From positions 55,274,914-55,338,913 of the forward strand of contig JALMGJ010000002.1 in assembly GCA_023362775.1 (NCBI GenBank): a stretch of DNA of 64,000 nucleotides, written 5' to 3'. Positions within the stretch are counted from its first letter, which is position 1; each line of letters starts with the position of its first letter. The notes under the pieces are model-generated. The model was not told the origin of the DNA, did no database searches, and saw only the letters and a list, made by a program, of their open reading frames with translations. The DNA is from Charina bottae. Taxonomy: Eukaryota > Chordata > Lepidosauria > Squamata > Charinaidae. Positions 22,242 through 33,363 of this stretch are shown in pieces. The position numbers and the translations under genes were made by a program.

Positions 22242-22578
22242 CTGAGCCAGGTTTCAAAGGCTTTGCTCTCTCCATTCACCACCTACCCAGCCCTGATTGT
22301 AAAGGGGTTTAGTATGTTTATTTTATTAGCAAATAAATTGATAGGTTGCCAGGGTAGGGAAAAAACCACTAACTTTTTGTGTGTGTGGAAGGAGTAACCT
22401 CCACAGAGGAAGGACCAGAAATTCCACGGACTGCTCAGTTTTAGATCAACCAAGAATTATATTTTGCTGGCATCTAACCATTGGTCAAGACAAAATGAAA
22501 TGGAACATAGCTCCAGATGGTAACAAGGGTACAGATCATCCCAAAGCATCTGCTTCTTAACTTCTTACAGGGAAGACA
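22242..22578. other. No gene seen
   Basis: Short single-copy-looking stretch between L1 and a SINE. Confidence 0.5.
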
Positions 22579-22589
22579 AGGTAGAGCTT

Positions 22590-22931
22590 AAAGGTAATGG
22601 TAAAGGTTCCCCCCGCACATTTGTGCAGTCGTGTCTGACTCTAGGGGCCGGTGCTCATGTCCGTTTGTTAGCCGAAGAGCCAGCATTGTCAGAAGACGCT
22701 TCCGCGGTCATGTGGCCGGCATGAGGCATGTGTAACGCTGTTACCTTCCCACCAAAGTGGTACCTATTCATCTACTTGCATTTGCATGCTTTCGAATTGC
22801 TAGGTTGGCAAGAGCTGGAGTTGTGCGGGAGCTCACTCCGCACGCAGGGCTAGGGATTCGAACCTCCAAACTTGTGATCTTCCGATCGACAAGCCAGGTG
22901 TCTTACCCGCTGAGCCACCACGACCCTCTTT
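22590..22931 (-). mobile_element. tRNA-derived SINE (full length)
   Basis: Same family as 12832-13168, with boxes A and B and the GTGCGGGG tail on the minus strand. An 11-bp TSD, AGGTAGAGCTT, is at 22579-22589 and 22932-22942. Confidence 0.87.
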
Positions 22932-22942
22932 AGGTAGAGCTT

Positions 22943-24546
22943 GGGGATGCTCAAAAGAAAAGAGCCTAGGTTTTCTCTTATGGGGTGCTGTGTGTTAGTA
23001 ACACCTTTTGGCCCACTGCTGCTCTTGTCATTTTGGCCAGAGTTCTTGTCAAAAGTCAACAGCATGTTCATAAAGAATTGTGTGTTGCTTCCCTTCTTTC
23101 CCCTGCAACACCACCTTTGGAAAAAGGGTCTCAGCAGAGTTGTCTGCAGGGGGTACCCAAAAGGTCAAGATGGTGGCTGTAACAATTGAAGTCCCTCCCC
23201 TTTGTATGTGTGTTACATGCATGGCAAACATAAAACAGGAGGCGGCTTCAGTTGTATGTCTGGGACTGTCATCTTGAACACCCCACCCCCACCCTGCAGA
23301 TGCCCCTGACCCTCAGGCAGATTGATCAGGATGTGGCTCATTTCTGTTTGTTCAGTTTGTTATCGTTGTTTCTGACTGGCTTTGTCAAATCTTAGCAGAT
23401 TTTACACCAACTAGTCACCATGCTTTAAATATAGATACAGATATAGGGAAAGTAATTTGCATAAGAATAATTAAGCATGAACTACAATTCAACCTTCCCC
23501 CCGTTTGCTCTGGATTTTCAGGTCCTTGTAAAATGTGTTTCTTTTAAATTAAAGTAGCTAATTTCATGCCAGCCAGAAGTTTGAATATACCAACTTCAGG
23601 AGCAAGTTGTGATTTCAGTGACATTTTATAGCTAATGAAAAAAAGTCTGGACACATGATGTACTCATGTGAAAAGTGTAATGTCATAGCAATTAGTGCCT
23701 GAAAAATAGGCCATTCTTTCCCATAAACTTTGACATTACCCTGCTCATGGAACAGACAGCTGGTGGCAGATGTTCAAGCACTTATTCTCTCTGGGCTACT
23801 GGGATGTTCTGGGGCTAATCCTCCAGAGCCAGTGAAGATCAGAGCCTTGTAGTCCAGAGAACCCCAAATTTAATTAACATGCATGTCCTCGCTGGCATTT
23901 GCAGTCTTGCTGCTTTTGCAAAATGAGGAAAGCAGTGTTGTGCCATCCTACCACATGCTGTTTTGGACATGTGTGCAGTGTTATGATGCATAAAATAAAG
24001 GGGCAGAGCTTGCATGCAATGGTGCAGGGCTGATTTCCTCATCCTGCTCCCCTTGGTGCCCCCTGCAAATGGTGCTTTGGGTCCCCTTCCACAACTGGTC
24101 CCACTGTTCTTTCTTTTCCACTTCTCTGTTGCCTGCTGCCCCAATGATGCCCATTTGCCTCTTTTTTAAAAGTACAGTCACCCCTGGCATCTTCATGTCT
24201 TCAAAGGACCTCCAGGTGGACCCAAATGGATATTCTGGGGGAAAATGGTGCATCAGATGAAATCCCGGTTTCACCTTTCAAAACTTCAAAGTTCTTCTAA
24301 AAGAGAGAAATAAAAGGCAGCCATGAACAATGAGCAAAAGAAGCCCCAGGGTGGGTAGGGAGGAAGGAAAATGTGGAGAGACAGCTTTGGAGTTGGTAGA
24401 GAGGATGAAGAGATGGGGGCCCCCGAGGGGAGAAGAGAAGAGTGTGTCAGGAAGCCACCAAACGTCTCTCTCTTAAGGCCCTTCAACACTGGAAACACCA
24501 GCTTGATCCCTGTCCCCTTTCAGTAATAGTGCTTGAATGTGCCATA
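22943..24546. other. No gene or named repeat seen
   Basis: About 1.6 kb with only short open frames lacking recognisable domains. Confidence 0.5.
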
Positions 24547-24602
24547 TGATTGATTGATTGATTGATTGATAAATAAATAAATAAATAAATAAATAAATAG
24601 TG
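24547..24602. repeat. (GATT)n(AAAT)n microsatellite
   Basis: Six GATT units run into eight AAAT-type units. The right end was used as the insertion site of the adjacent Penelope-like element. Confidence 0.9.
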
Positions 24603-24686
24603 TATAGTCGAAGGCTTTCACGGCTGGAATCTGATGGTAGTTGTGGGTTTTCCAGGCTGTGTGGCCGTGTTCTGGCAGTTTTTGTT

Positions 24687-24728
24687 CCTAACGTTTTGCC
24701 AGTCGCTGTGGCTGGCATCTTCAGAGGA
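24687..24728 (-). ncRNA. Degenerate hammerhead-like motif
   Basis: Mirror arm of the same element. Relative to the other copies the core GAAA reads AAAA (G12 to A) and stem II has a mismatch, so it should be inactive. Confidence 0.45.
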
Positions 24729-24832
24729 CAGGAGCACAGCTAGAAGATTCTCTCTGTGCCCAAGTGGAGGGTGTGTCTTCCTGCTGGTGTTTATAGCTGC
24801 TGAGAGGTCAATGACCTCTAGCTGTGCTCCTG

Positions 24833-24875
24833 TCCTCTGAAGATGCCAGCCACAGATGCTGGCGAAACGTTAGGA
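24833..24875 (+). ncRNA. Hammerhead ribozyme-like motif (intact core)
   Basis: CTGAAGA at 24837-24843; stem II GCCAGC/GCTGGC (24845-24850 with 24858-24863) around CACAGAT, all Watson-Crick; GAAA at 24864-24867; CGTT to 24871; stem I TCCT (24833-24836) with AGGA (24872-24875). Predicted cleavage is after the second U of GUU. Stem III (AC with GU) has no loop and probably needs dimerisation. Confidence 0.6.
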
Positions 24876-24940
24876 ACAAAAACTGCCAGAACACGGCCAC
24901 ACAGCCCGGAAAACCCACAACTACCATCAAATAAATAGTG

Positions 24941-25299
24941 CTTGGGGTCTGGTGAGATTGGTTAGGATGAAATACAAGAAAATAAAAGCTAACTTTGTGG
25001 AATTTCACTGCAGATTATGCTGTTGATGCAATATAATCCCTTTATCCTTGAGTGGAAGAGGTACAAGCTTCAAGCCTTTTGTTTCAGAAGAAATATGCTG
25101 GTGCTGGATTACCTTCTTCTTTCAGAAGTATTTTTCACAATCTACCCACTAAAGAAAAGGAAGACAATCCTTGCTTAAAGTTTAGCTAAGAATGGTAAAA
25201 GGAAGTAAGATGGAAACTGGAGAAGCTTGAGCAAATGTTTTTTCAAGCTCCCTTCCAGTGGAATTCACAAGAGATCCCTGAAGTCTGGTCTGCTGCCAG
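24941..25299. other. No gene seen
   Basis: No supported feature. Confidence 0.5.
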
Positions 25300-25390
25300 C
25301 ATAGCACCAGTAGTTACACCGCCCAGAGTCCCTTGTATGGGAGATGGGCGGGGAATAAATTAAATAAAATAATAATAATATTTATTAGGG
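25300..25390 (+). mobile_element. L2-type LINE 3' tail
   Basis: Contains ACCGCCCAGAGTCCCTTG, a GGGAGATGGGCGGGG block and an AATAAA/AATA tail. Confidence 0.55.
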
Positions 25391-26087
25391 AACCTGCTGG
25401 CTTACCAGGAAATTACAAACCAGTTAAATATTTAATACAGCAAAGCAGTATATTAAGCAGCTGAGGACTGCTTGAGAATTTGGAGCCAGAATGCCTCCAA
25501 AGCAGGAAGGTATGACTCCTTTATGCACAGTAACTTCCAGAAATCAAGTTTTATGAACCATACCAACAGAGAGGAATAGTAAGTAAACAAGAATAATATC
25601 AGCAGGTGAAGAGTGATTCAGATTAGTCCCATACCTTGGGCTAAGAGACACCACAATGTCAATGCAGATGAATGAGAAACGGTGAACCTTCAGCCTAGAA
25701 ATGAGAAGATTAAAAAGATGATCAGCTGAGAGGAAAGCAAGAGATGGGGACCAGTCAAAAGAACAACCAAGGTAATGGCAAACAGGTAAGAATGTTGGGG
25801 ACCATGAACGCTGCAAGGGGAAGAAATCTTACTTACTTGTGATGCTTTAACACTGACTTCTCCCATCTACTGATTGGCCACTCTTTCCTAAATTTCTCTT
25901 CCTTCCTGCTCTGAAAACATTATCAGAAAACAGGGCCACGCAGAACCGGTTAATATAGTAATTAAATATGCTTAAAATATTAATATTTTCTTCAACCTGA
26001 AGAAATGAGCTGGGTTCCAAAAATCTAACATGTTTGTCCTCTTGAACATTACTTCTAATTATTGGCCTAATGACTACATTAACTGGA

Positions 26088-26090
<3 letters not shown>
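25391..26090. other. No gene seen
   Basis: No supported feature. Confidence 0.5.
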
Positions 26091-26148
<58 letters not shown>

Positions 26149-26222
26149 AGGAAGGAAGGAAGGAAGGAAGGAAGGAAGGAAGGAAGGAAGGAAGGAAGGA
26201 AGGAAGGAAGGAAGGAAGGAAG
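26091..26222. repeat. (GAAA)n to (GGAA)n compound microsatellite
   Basis: About 14 GAAA units pass into about 18 GGAA units. All six frames stay open through it, giving low-complexity false ORFs. Confidence 0.95.
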
Positions 26223-26975
26223 GGCTGCAGCGAGAGACCTGGAAAAAAATTCCCACATGAAACCAAGATGATCAAGTCTCGAGTTTTGGGTCAAACTGAA
26301 TCCTGTGACTGCGACTCTCCTCTTCATCAGATCTTTATTTAAACAAAGTGGTAGGTGACCATGGGGGTGGGGGACAGGAATTCAGACTGAGACTATAGCA
26401 AAGCACTTCATCCTTCACTGTTGGCTATTTCCTTCTTCCAATTGCTCTGGAAGCTGTTAACAGCTAAAAAGGGCCACCAGAGATTATACCTCCACGATAG
26501 TCCTGAATCTGATTCCCACCCACAGAGAGACTGGCTTCCCAGGGCACTAAGCCACAGTTCGCTTCATCACGTTTCACTGAGTAGGCCCCAACAAACTGGG
26601 TTAGCCCAACATCAGCCTGTGTTTTATAAATTACAGTGGCTGGATTCACACATCAAACTAAAACCAAGCATACCACATTATGATATATGTGAACCAGGTC
26701 ACACATAATTAATAATAATAATAATAATAATAATTCGCATCACAGATTTGAAAGGCACACTTGGTATCACATATAGTTGCTTCTCAGACCCTGTGATTTA
26801 AGGACTCTGCCTGGTACCCCATCAGAGAAGGTTTGTTTGAAGAGGCTGAAGAGTAAGCTATTTATTTACAGCAGGTAACATTATATATATTTCTTTGGCA
26901 TCAATATGTGCAGAATATATTTGGCTAATTTTTGATTTCCTAGGCTACTTCAAAAGCTCACAGAGGTCCTTTATT
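26223..26975. other. No gene seen; short (AAT)n
   Basis: Nothing coding. An (AAT)n run lies at about 26709-26734. Confidence 0.5.
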
Positions 26976-26977
26976 TA

Positions 26978-27104
26978 GGACTACTAGATCTGAGCTGTAA
27001 AAATCTGGATGACTAGTAGAGGGAGGAAAAGAGTTAATTTTTTCAGTATCTTTTTTGGCAATCTAGGGGTCATCTAGATTTTTGCTGTCCAGATCTGGTA
27101 GTCC
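26978..27104. mobile_element. TA-flanked foldback MITE
   Basis: Inverted arms of 36 bp (26978-27013 and 27069-27104; ends GGACTACTAGATCTG and CAGATCTGGTAGTCC) match with a few mismatches and surround a 55-bp spacer. TA dinucleotides flank both ends (26976-26977, 27105-27106), as expected for a Tc1/mariner-type target duplication. Confidence 0.5.
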
Positions 27105-27106
27105 TA

Positions 27107-27717
27107 CCTTTTTCCATATTTTCCAGAACAAGCTTTACTATGCTTGCTTTAGGGATTTTCAAAACATTGCTCCTCCTCACAAAAGGAGACAGACTGAAAG
27201 AGGAGGCTTAATCTTTAAAACAGAATAGAGAAAGAAGCAATGGATAGGCCTGATGGAAAATAGCAATTCACTCCACCTTTGTTCTGGCCTCCTACTGGAG
27301 ATTCAATTTTAGAAATCCTGAGAAAAAGACCAGTGCTTTGTAAACACTTTCTTTGTAAACTTAAAAGATTGTTGTTGAAGGAAATATTGATGAAAAGGAC
27401 ATCACAAATGCATGAGAATGTTGAAAAATATGTGTTGATTGTGTGTTCATGTGTATATATTTATTCATTTCATGGGGTTTATATGCTGCTCCAATCCTGC
27501 CTGACTCAGAGGGACTTATAGACCTCCTAAAACAACAATAGCTTAAAATTGAAACATAACAGTATAGACATAAGACAATAACATAACAATTGGCTATAAT
27601 AACAGAATCTTGTAAGTGTGATTGTGCTGTACTTCCTCCTTCTTATAGCTCAGTGAATTAGAGAGGTGTCTGTCTGAGCTGCTTCCAAACGTTATCTGGA
27701 AGGTCATTTTCCTTACT
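27107..27717. other. No gene; possible old L2 tail
   Basis: Near 27457-27530 the motif ATTTATTCATTTCATGGGG, followed by a decayed CTGACTCAGAGGG block, could be an antisense L2-type tail. Otherwise nothing is recognised. Confidence 0.35.
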
Positions 27718-27725
27718 CTCTACAG

Positions 27726-27996
27726 CAGGGCTTTCCAAAGTTTTCCCGCGGCGACACACCAACCGCCGTTGGTGTGTCGCCGTGGGAAAACCCGGAAGTG
27801 TCGCCGTTGCGGCAGCGCGCAAAAAACCAGAAGCGCTGCTGCCGCTTTCCGGTTTTTGCGCACCGCCGTTGGTGTGTCGCCACGGGAAAACCCGGAAGCG
27901 CTGATGATGATCAGCGCTTCCCGGTTGTGTGGCGACACACCAAACTGTGTGTGGCGACACACTTTTGTGTCGCGACACACAGTTTGGAAAGCTCTG
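27726..27996. mobile_element. Non-autonomous hAT transposon (MITE), hairpin-rich
   Basis: Ends CAGGGCTTTCCAAA and TTTGGAAAGCTCTG are nearly those of the other two hAT copies. A perfect 8-bp TSD, CTCTACAG, is at 27718-27725 and 27997-28004. The interior is CpG-rich and made of nested inverted repeats built on GGTGTGTCGCC and GCGCTGATGATGATCAGCGC. Confidence 0.85.
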
Positions 27997-28119
27997 CTCT
28001 ACAGCAACAACCATAACATCACCCATATCAGGAGAGATTAAAATAACTCCCTCAGTCACCAAAGCCAGGTCTTAATGACTTTGTGGAAAGCTAACAAAGT
28101 CAGCATCCATAACTGCTCA

Positions 28120-29060
28120 AGTTGCTGCATTTTAGACTAGCTGCAGTTTCTTCATGGGCAGCCTCATATTGAGTACATTACAGTAACCCAGATGGGAAAT
28201 GACCAAGACATGAGTGACAATGAGCAAAGCCTCCTGATCTTGGCACACAAAATAGATATGTGCAAAAGCCCTCCTAGACACAGCTTCCACCTGCTCTTCA
28301 GGCAGGAGCTCTGAGTTCAAGAGGACCCCCAAATTATGAATCAACACTCCACAGGTAACCCTGTCGGGAGCCAAATATGGAATATTTCTGGCATCAGTTG
28401 GCTTCCACACCCAAAGTCACTCCATCTTTCTGGAACTGAGTTGAAGCCTGTTCATCTCCATACAGACCTCCAGGACAGAACCTCAACCACATCTCCTGTT
28501 CGGCCCAGAGCTGAGATGTAGCACCGAGTAACATCCGCATATCATAACTGACTGTGTCAGTGGATGACCTTACCCAACAGCTTCATGTAGGTGTTAAATA
28601 AAAAGTGGAGAGTGATTTGATTTGATTTGATTATTTGATTATTTTATTTTATTTTATTTTATTTTATTTTATTTTATTTTATTTTATTTTATTTTATTTT
28701 ATTTTATTTTATTTTATTTTATTTTATTTTATTTTATTTTATTTTATTAAGGTGGGAGAATGTTGAACCCTGTGGCTCCCCACAGCAGAGGGCCCCAATG
28801 GTCAACCTCCCACCACCCCCACCTGTAACTGTCCAGTTAAGAAGAAGATCCATTGCAAAACAGTCCCCCCTACTTCTAATCCCCCTAGAGATCCCAGAAG
28901 AAGACCGTGATCAATGGTTTCAAAGGTTGCTGAGAGATCAAGTAAGACCAGGATAGTTGCATTTCCCCTATCCTTTTCCTACCAGAGATCATTCACAACA
29001 GTGATCACTGTATTTGGTCCTATACCCAGGTCTAAACCCTGACAGATGCGAAGTTTAACA
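28120..29060 (-). mobile_element. L2-type LINE, ORF2 C-terminal region, decayed
   Basis: The minus-strand frame 28410-28132 matches the L2 RT C-terminus in pattern (LGVLLNSELLPEEQVEAV, SHLGYCNVLNMRLP, then KLQLV). The block from 28750 to 29060 continues the same element, non-coding or heavily decayed. A pentamer repeat expanded inside it. Confidence 0.6.
28614..28748. repeat. (TGATT)n(ATTTT)n microsatellite
   Basis: A short run of TGATT-like units followed by more than twenty ATTTT units. Confidence 0.95.
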
Positions 29061-32000
29061 AAGGGCAATGTATGAAGTTGTATATGGGCACGATGGAAGC
29101 AAAGTTGGTTTTCCAAGATAGAAAGAAGTATAGTGAATGGTAAACTAGTTTTAGCTCCATTTCCTTTTCTTTTTCTTATCTCAAGTCTTTAATTTATTTG
29201 GTTTAATATTTCTTACTTCTTTTCTGTGGTTAGCATAGTGTTCCTTACACCAAAAGGGAATTGCATGATGGGTATTTATGCATGCATGTATGCATGATAA
29301 ATACAAGAATATGCATACACAAACCAATTGGTTAGTTGGTCTGGGTTTCATATAGCACTAAGCCGTAAAGTGATTTCTTAGCTATTATTTTGTGGTGGGG
29401 TTAGCCTCTTAGGATTGGTGTGGTGGTGAAAATGGTAGTTGGAGGACATGGCTGAAATAGGGGAGAAAGAAAAACAATGAGCATTTTGTTTTGTTTTGTT
29501 TTAAACTCCAAAAGCTGCACCACCAAAGTTTGCTTTTTGCCACCAAAATTTAGCAATGCAATCTGAAGAGGCTCCAAGAACCACAGCAATGCCTAGTCCA
29601 GGAAACACAGATTGTCCACCCTTATCTTGGCATAGTGTGTTATTCTATCAATTATGATTTAGCATACTATATGAATCAGGTGACTATGCTTCTTCAATAA
29701 ACATAGTTTAAAGTATCCTGGACTGATGTTATATATGAATGTAGCCAATTAGCAGAAAATCCCTTTTATTTGGATGATCATGCTATTATTAAATTTACTT
29801 TTGCAAAAAAATAAAATAAATAACCCTAGTGGAAGGGCACATCATCAGTTCACTTTGGGATTTGCTGAAACATACTTTTTGACCAGGGGTGCCTAGATCT
29901 TTTCATACAGGTGTGCATTCTGCATTTTTTCCAATATGGAAATCAAATCAGGTACTACATCAGATTCCCAGGTGCTCTCTCATCCAGAAGCTAGCTAGAT
30001 GCAGACTGTCTCTTCAACAAGGTTTCTTCATCATGTATGGTATCTTTAAACCATGTCTTGGAAAGGCTGGGATACAGAATTTCAGCTGGAGAGAATGAAG
30101 TTCTGTGTGTAGCAAAGAATAAAAATGAACCATGTAGGAGAAATACACTTGGTCTCCTTTGGAATGCCCAATGTTGTTTTCCTTTGTTCACATGAAGATG
30201 CAGCAAGCTGGCAAGTTCAAATCACAGAGCTGATGAATGAAACTTGCAGAGAATTCCTGCTGTCAGGAGTAGGGAATATCTCTCTGTGATCTGAGAATAA
30301 ACAGAGCTGGCCAACGATTTAGTCTTCCTCCAGTAGCAGTTATTTACATTTGTGCAGTGCTTTTAAGTGTAGTGCTTTTATTACTCATCCACTAACCCAA
30401 AACATCACAGCCAGAAGAATTTGTTCCCACATATAGTTTTCAGCTTTGCTTGTATACAGCTTCCCTTGAGCTAGCAGTCACTTCGGCTCTTTTGGCAGCC
30501 AGCTCACTATGGCCTATTAGTAGTGTGGTGATGGGAAATTGGTTCATAAATGCAGAGACGGCCAAGGATAGTTGTAAAAGAGACCATTTGAATTTGGCCA
30601 GAGAAAATGAAAATCAGTCCGCATTTGTGGAGCTTTCTGGTTAAGGTTTCTTATTACTTCCGGTGTTCTGCTGCTTTGGGATCAATAGCTGTACATGCTT
30701 CCTGAGGGAGTTGTAGTACAAAGCACTTAAAAGGCCCCACACTGTCTCCTTCTGATCTGAGATAAAGAGAAGATAATTCTGATATGGAGACATATGGTAT
30801 TACAAGTGGTGGAGGCCTGATGAGAAAGCATCAAAATTGTTGAGTCAGTATGTGACGCTGCGCCATGCCTCTGAGCAATGCACAAGGTTGCTCTTACAGC
30901 TTGTGGTGGTATATTCCTTATATGCTAGGTTTGCCTAGCGGCTTTTGTTTCTACTGAAGGCAGTTGAAAGAAGTGGAGCCTTACTCAACCGGAGGAGGAG
31001 GGGGAGGGGGAGGAGGAGATGGGAGAGAGGCTGCATCTCAGAGTCCTTGCTGAAGTCAAGCGTGACTGCTTTGGAAAAAGGCTAGAGTTGGCCATTTCTC
31101 AGTATTCTGGGAAACAAGAGGGACCTCTCCCCTCACTGACCTTGTATCACCACAGCCCAGGGTGCAACTGCTCCAGCCAGACATCTAGGAACGATCAGTT
31201 CAGAGGTACAAGCTGCTAGCTGATGATGGGAATAATCGGGTAGGGGACTTTTCTCCTGAGAAATGCACAGGGTCAGTTGCCAGGGTTTGCAGTGAGGTGA
31301 GAGGTCAGCCTCAGGTGAAGCATCCCCACTGCTATAAAAAGTGACTTGATTGCTCTTTAGAAGCTGGTGCCTTAACCACCAGAAGCATTAAAAATTGCAT
31401 ATTAAAAAGGAGATCACTTCGTGACTAAAACATTTTTGGTTTAACTGTCTCACAGCTGGTAAATTTCATTCTCAGCAACATCACACTGGTGCAGAAAGAA
31501 TAAGCTGTTCACAGGGGACTCTTTCTGAAAGACTTCAGCTATTCCAGGCTACTATTTTTTCCAGTAAAAGACACAAATAATGGCATCTTTTCGAAAGGAA
31601 AAATGTTTCCAGCCATGAGCAATTATTTGCAACCACATGGCATTTATTCTTTATTTGAGGGCAGGATGGTCTTTTTTCCTAACCAGCTTTTATGGACTGT
31701 ACATTTCTGTCCTACATTCATCAATGCAAGGCAAAAAAAAAAAAAAAAACCCTTCACTTGTTCCTCTTCATTGGATGAAAGCCAAACATGCTCCTAGATG
31801 TACTTCTCTGATTTAAATCCAGAGGACCAGAAGTGGAATGTAGGAATAGTGATCCTTACATAGTTAAAGAAGATAGGAAGAAAGCATTTACTTACATCCA
31901 TTTAGTAGGTGAAAATGGCTGGCAGGTCTATTTGTAAGAGATAAGCATGTAATATCAATGAGTCCTAATATGCTTATTATATTATATGCTTACCTAATAT

Positions 32001-32555
32001 GATCATCACTGCTTATCTCTCATTCATCAAAGTTTGACAAATGGTATCTTCTTCTTACGTTAACTACAAAAGGAACTGAGGGTATGATAATGATCACCAA
32101 GGCTGCAGCTTGGCTGTCCATGTCAGAATCAATCTTCCAGATAGTAGGTGGGTTCATGGTTTATACAAAGCCGTATTATGGTTTGTCTAGTTTTGGCTTA
32201 GTATGTTGTGTTAGACTAGTAATTGTGGCTTACATAGCATGGCTGATGACTTGGTGTATTGTGTAAGCCTAGTCAATTGTAGTTTATTCAATAAAACAAG
32301 GTTTTGTGCAATGGGTGAATGAGTCACTGGAATAATGCTAGCATAGGGAGAAAGTGTGACGTGTACACTATCCATATAATCTGCAGCTCTTTATCAATTA
32401 GACAAATCTTTTTATTAAGGCCTACATACCTGCCATCTCTCTGACTCATCTGTCTTGGTGCTTTATACTGTATTTGCTTAACAATATGTAGCTCAGAGGC
32501 TGTATTTTGTTTGTATTTTGTTGTGAAGAAAATGTCCTACTTGGAATAACTAAGG
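29061..32555. other. No gene or named repeat recognised
   Basis: About 3.5 kb of ordinary sequence. It holds a purine-rich GGAGGAGG/GGGGGA patch near 30990-31020 and a 17-base A-run at about 31733-31749. Longer open frames here carry no recognisable domain. Confidence 0.5.
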
Positions 32556-33062
32556 TTTTGAATGTTTATTTATTTATTATTCAAATTTATCACTGCCCAT
32601 CTCCCCCAATGGGGGACTCTGGGTGGTTTAAAACAAAATCAACAGTTAAAAGCCTATAAGCATAAAATTACAATCCAAACTAGAATAATAAAATAAATAG
32701 ATAAAAATCCAAAGATGGTAAAATCTCATATAAAAGGGAGGACACTATGGCGCCAGCCACCCCCAGGAGGAACTATTACCTCCCCCGTCCCAGGCAAGGC
32801 GGCAGAACCAGGTCTTTAGAGTCTTCTGGGAGGCTGGGAGTGAGGGAGCCTGCCTCACCTCCGGGGGCAAGATATTCCAAAGGGCAGGCGCTATTGCAGA
32901 GAAGGCTCGCCTCCTGGACCCCGATAGATGAAATTCTCTTGTTGATGGGGTCCAAAGCATGCCCTCTCTGCATGACTGAGAGGGGCGGGTTGATGTTATT
33001 GGGATGAGACAGTCCCTCAGGTAACTTGGCCCCATGCCATATAGGGCTTTAAAGGTGATAAT
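32556..33062 (-). mobile_element. L2-type LINE 3' end (left part, split by Gypsy)
   Basis: Minus strand: an open 96-codon stretch (33035-32745) carries the L2 ORF2 C-terminus (GPSYLRDCLIPITS, RRRAFSAIAPALWNILPP, KTLKTWFC), then the 3' tail with the GGGAGATGGGC block and an AATAAATAAA end near 32560. The Gypsy element at 33063-38500 interrupts it. Confidence 0.75.
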
Positions 33063-33305
33063 TGTCAGGGAGACTCTACAGAGCAGAGAAGAAGGCTGGA
33101 CTATAGATAAGAAGCGAGCACGTAGCTCAGAGAGCCTAGCCTATTTTCCCAAACGTCAGAAGAAAGCTCCGCCCTAGGGTGAACGGATATTCTGGGGAAT
33201 CTTCAGGCACTGTTAGTTTAGCAGGATTTTGCTTGTAGGTATGCAATAAACACTAGAGACTAGATTCCTGGCCTCAGAGTGTTATTTCTGCATCTACACA
33301 CGACA
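33063..33305 (+). repeat. Gypsy 5' LTR
   Basis: Begins TGTCAGGGAG and ends ACACGACA. It carries an AATAAA signal at 33245-33250. The segment 33216-33228, likely near the start of the transcript, is complementary to the site just after the LTR. Confidence 0.92.
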
Positions 33306-33307
33306 TC

Positions 33308-33320
33308 AATCCTGCTAAAC
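33308..33320 (+). promoter_or_regulatory. Predicted self-priming primer-binding site
   Basis: AATCCTGCTAAAC, two bases past the 5' LTR, is the exact 13-nt complement of GTTTAGCAGGATT at 33216-33228 in the LTR. Tf1/sushi-type elements prime minus-strand DNA from their own folded 5' RNA end instead of a tRNA, and this arrangement fits. No standard tRNA-complementary site was noticed here. Confidence 0.65.
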
Positions 33321-33363
33321 CTCAACTCCCATCGAAAGAGGGAGGAACACAGTAACCAGGAGA

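Larger units (their letters stand above)
24603..24928. mobile_element. Penelope-like element terminal repeats, inverted pair
   Basis: A 12-bp TSD, AAATAAATAGTG, is at 24591-24602 and 24929-24940. Two diverged arms (about 24632-24738 and 24817-24926) face each other around an 80-bp spacer. They match the arms at 9378-9607 and carry the same TCGAAGGCTTTCACGGC end motif. Each arm holds a hammerhead-like motif, one of them damaged. Confidence 0.6.

Noticed and set aside
26070..26342. Long frames of Lys/Glu/Arg or Ser/Phe/Leu/Pro repeats
   Set aside because: They are translations of the GAAA/GGAA microsatellite, open in all frames by composition.
29061..32555. Possible host exon in the longest repeat-poor stretch
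   Set aside because: Open frames are short, carry no recognisable domain and show no convincing splice-site pairing.
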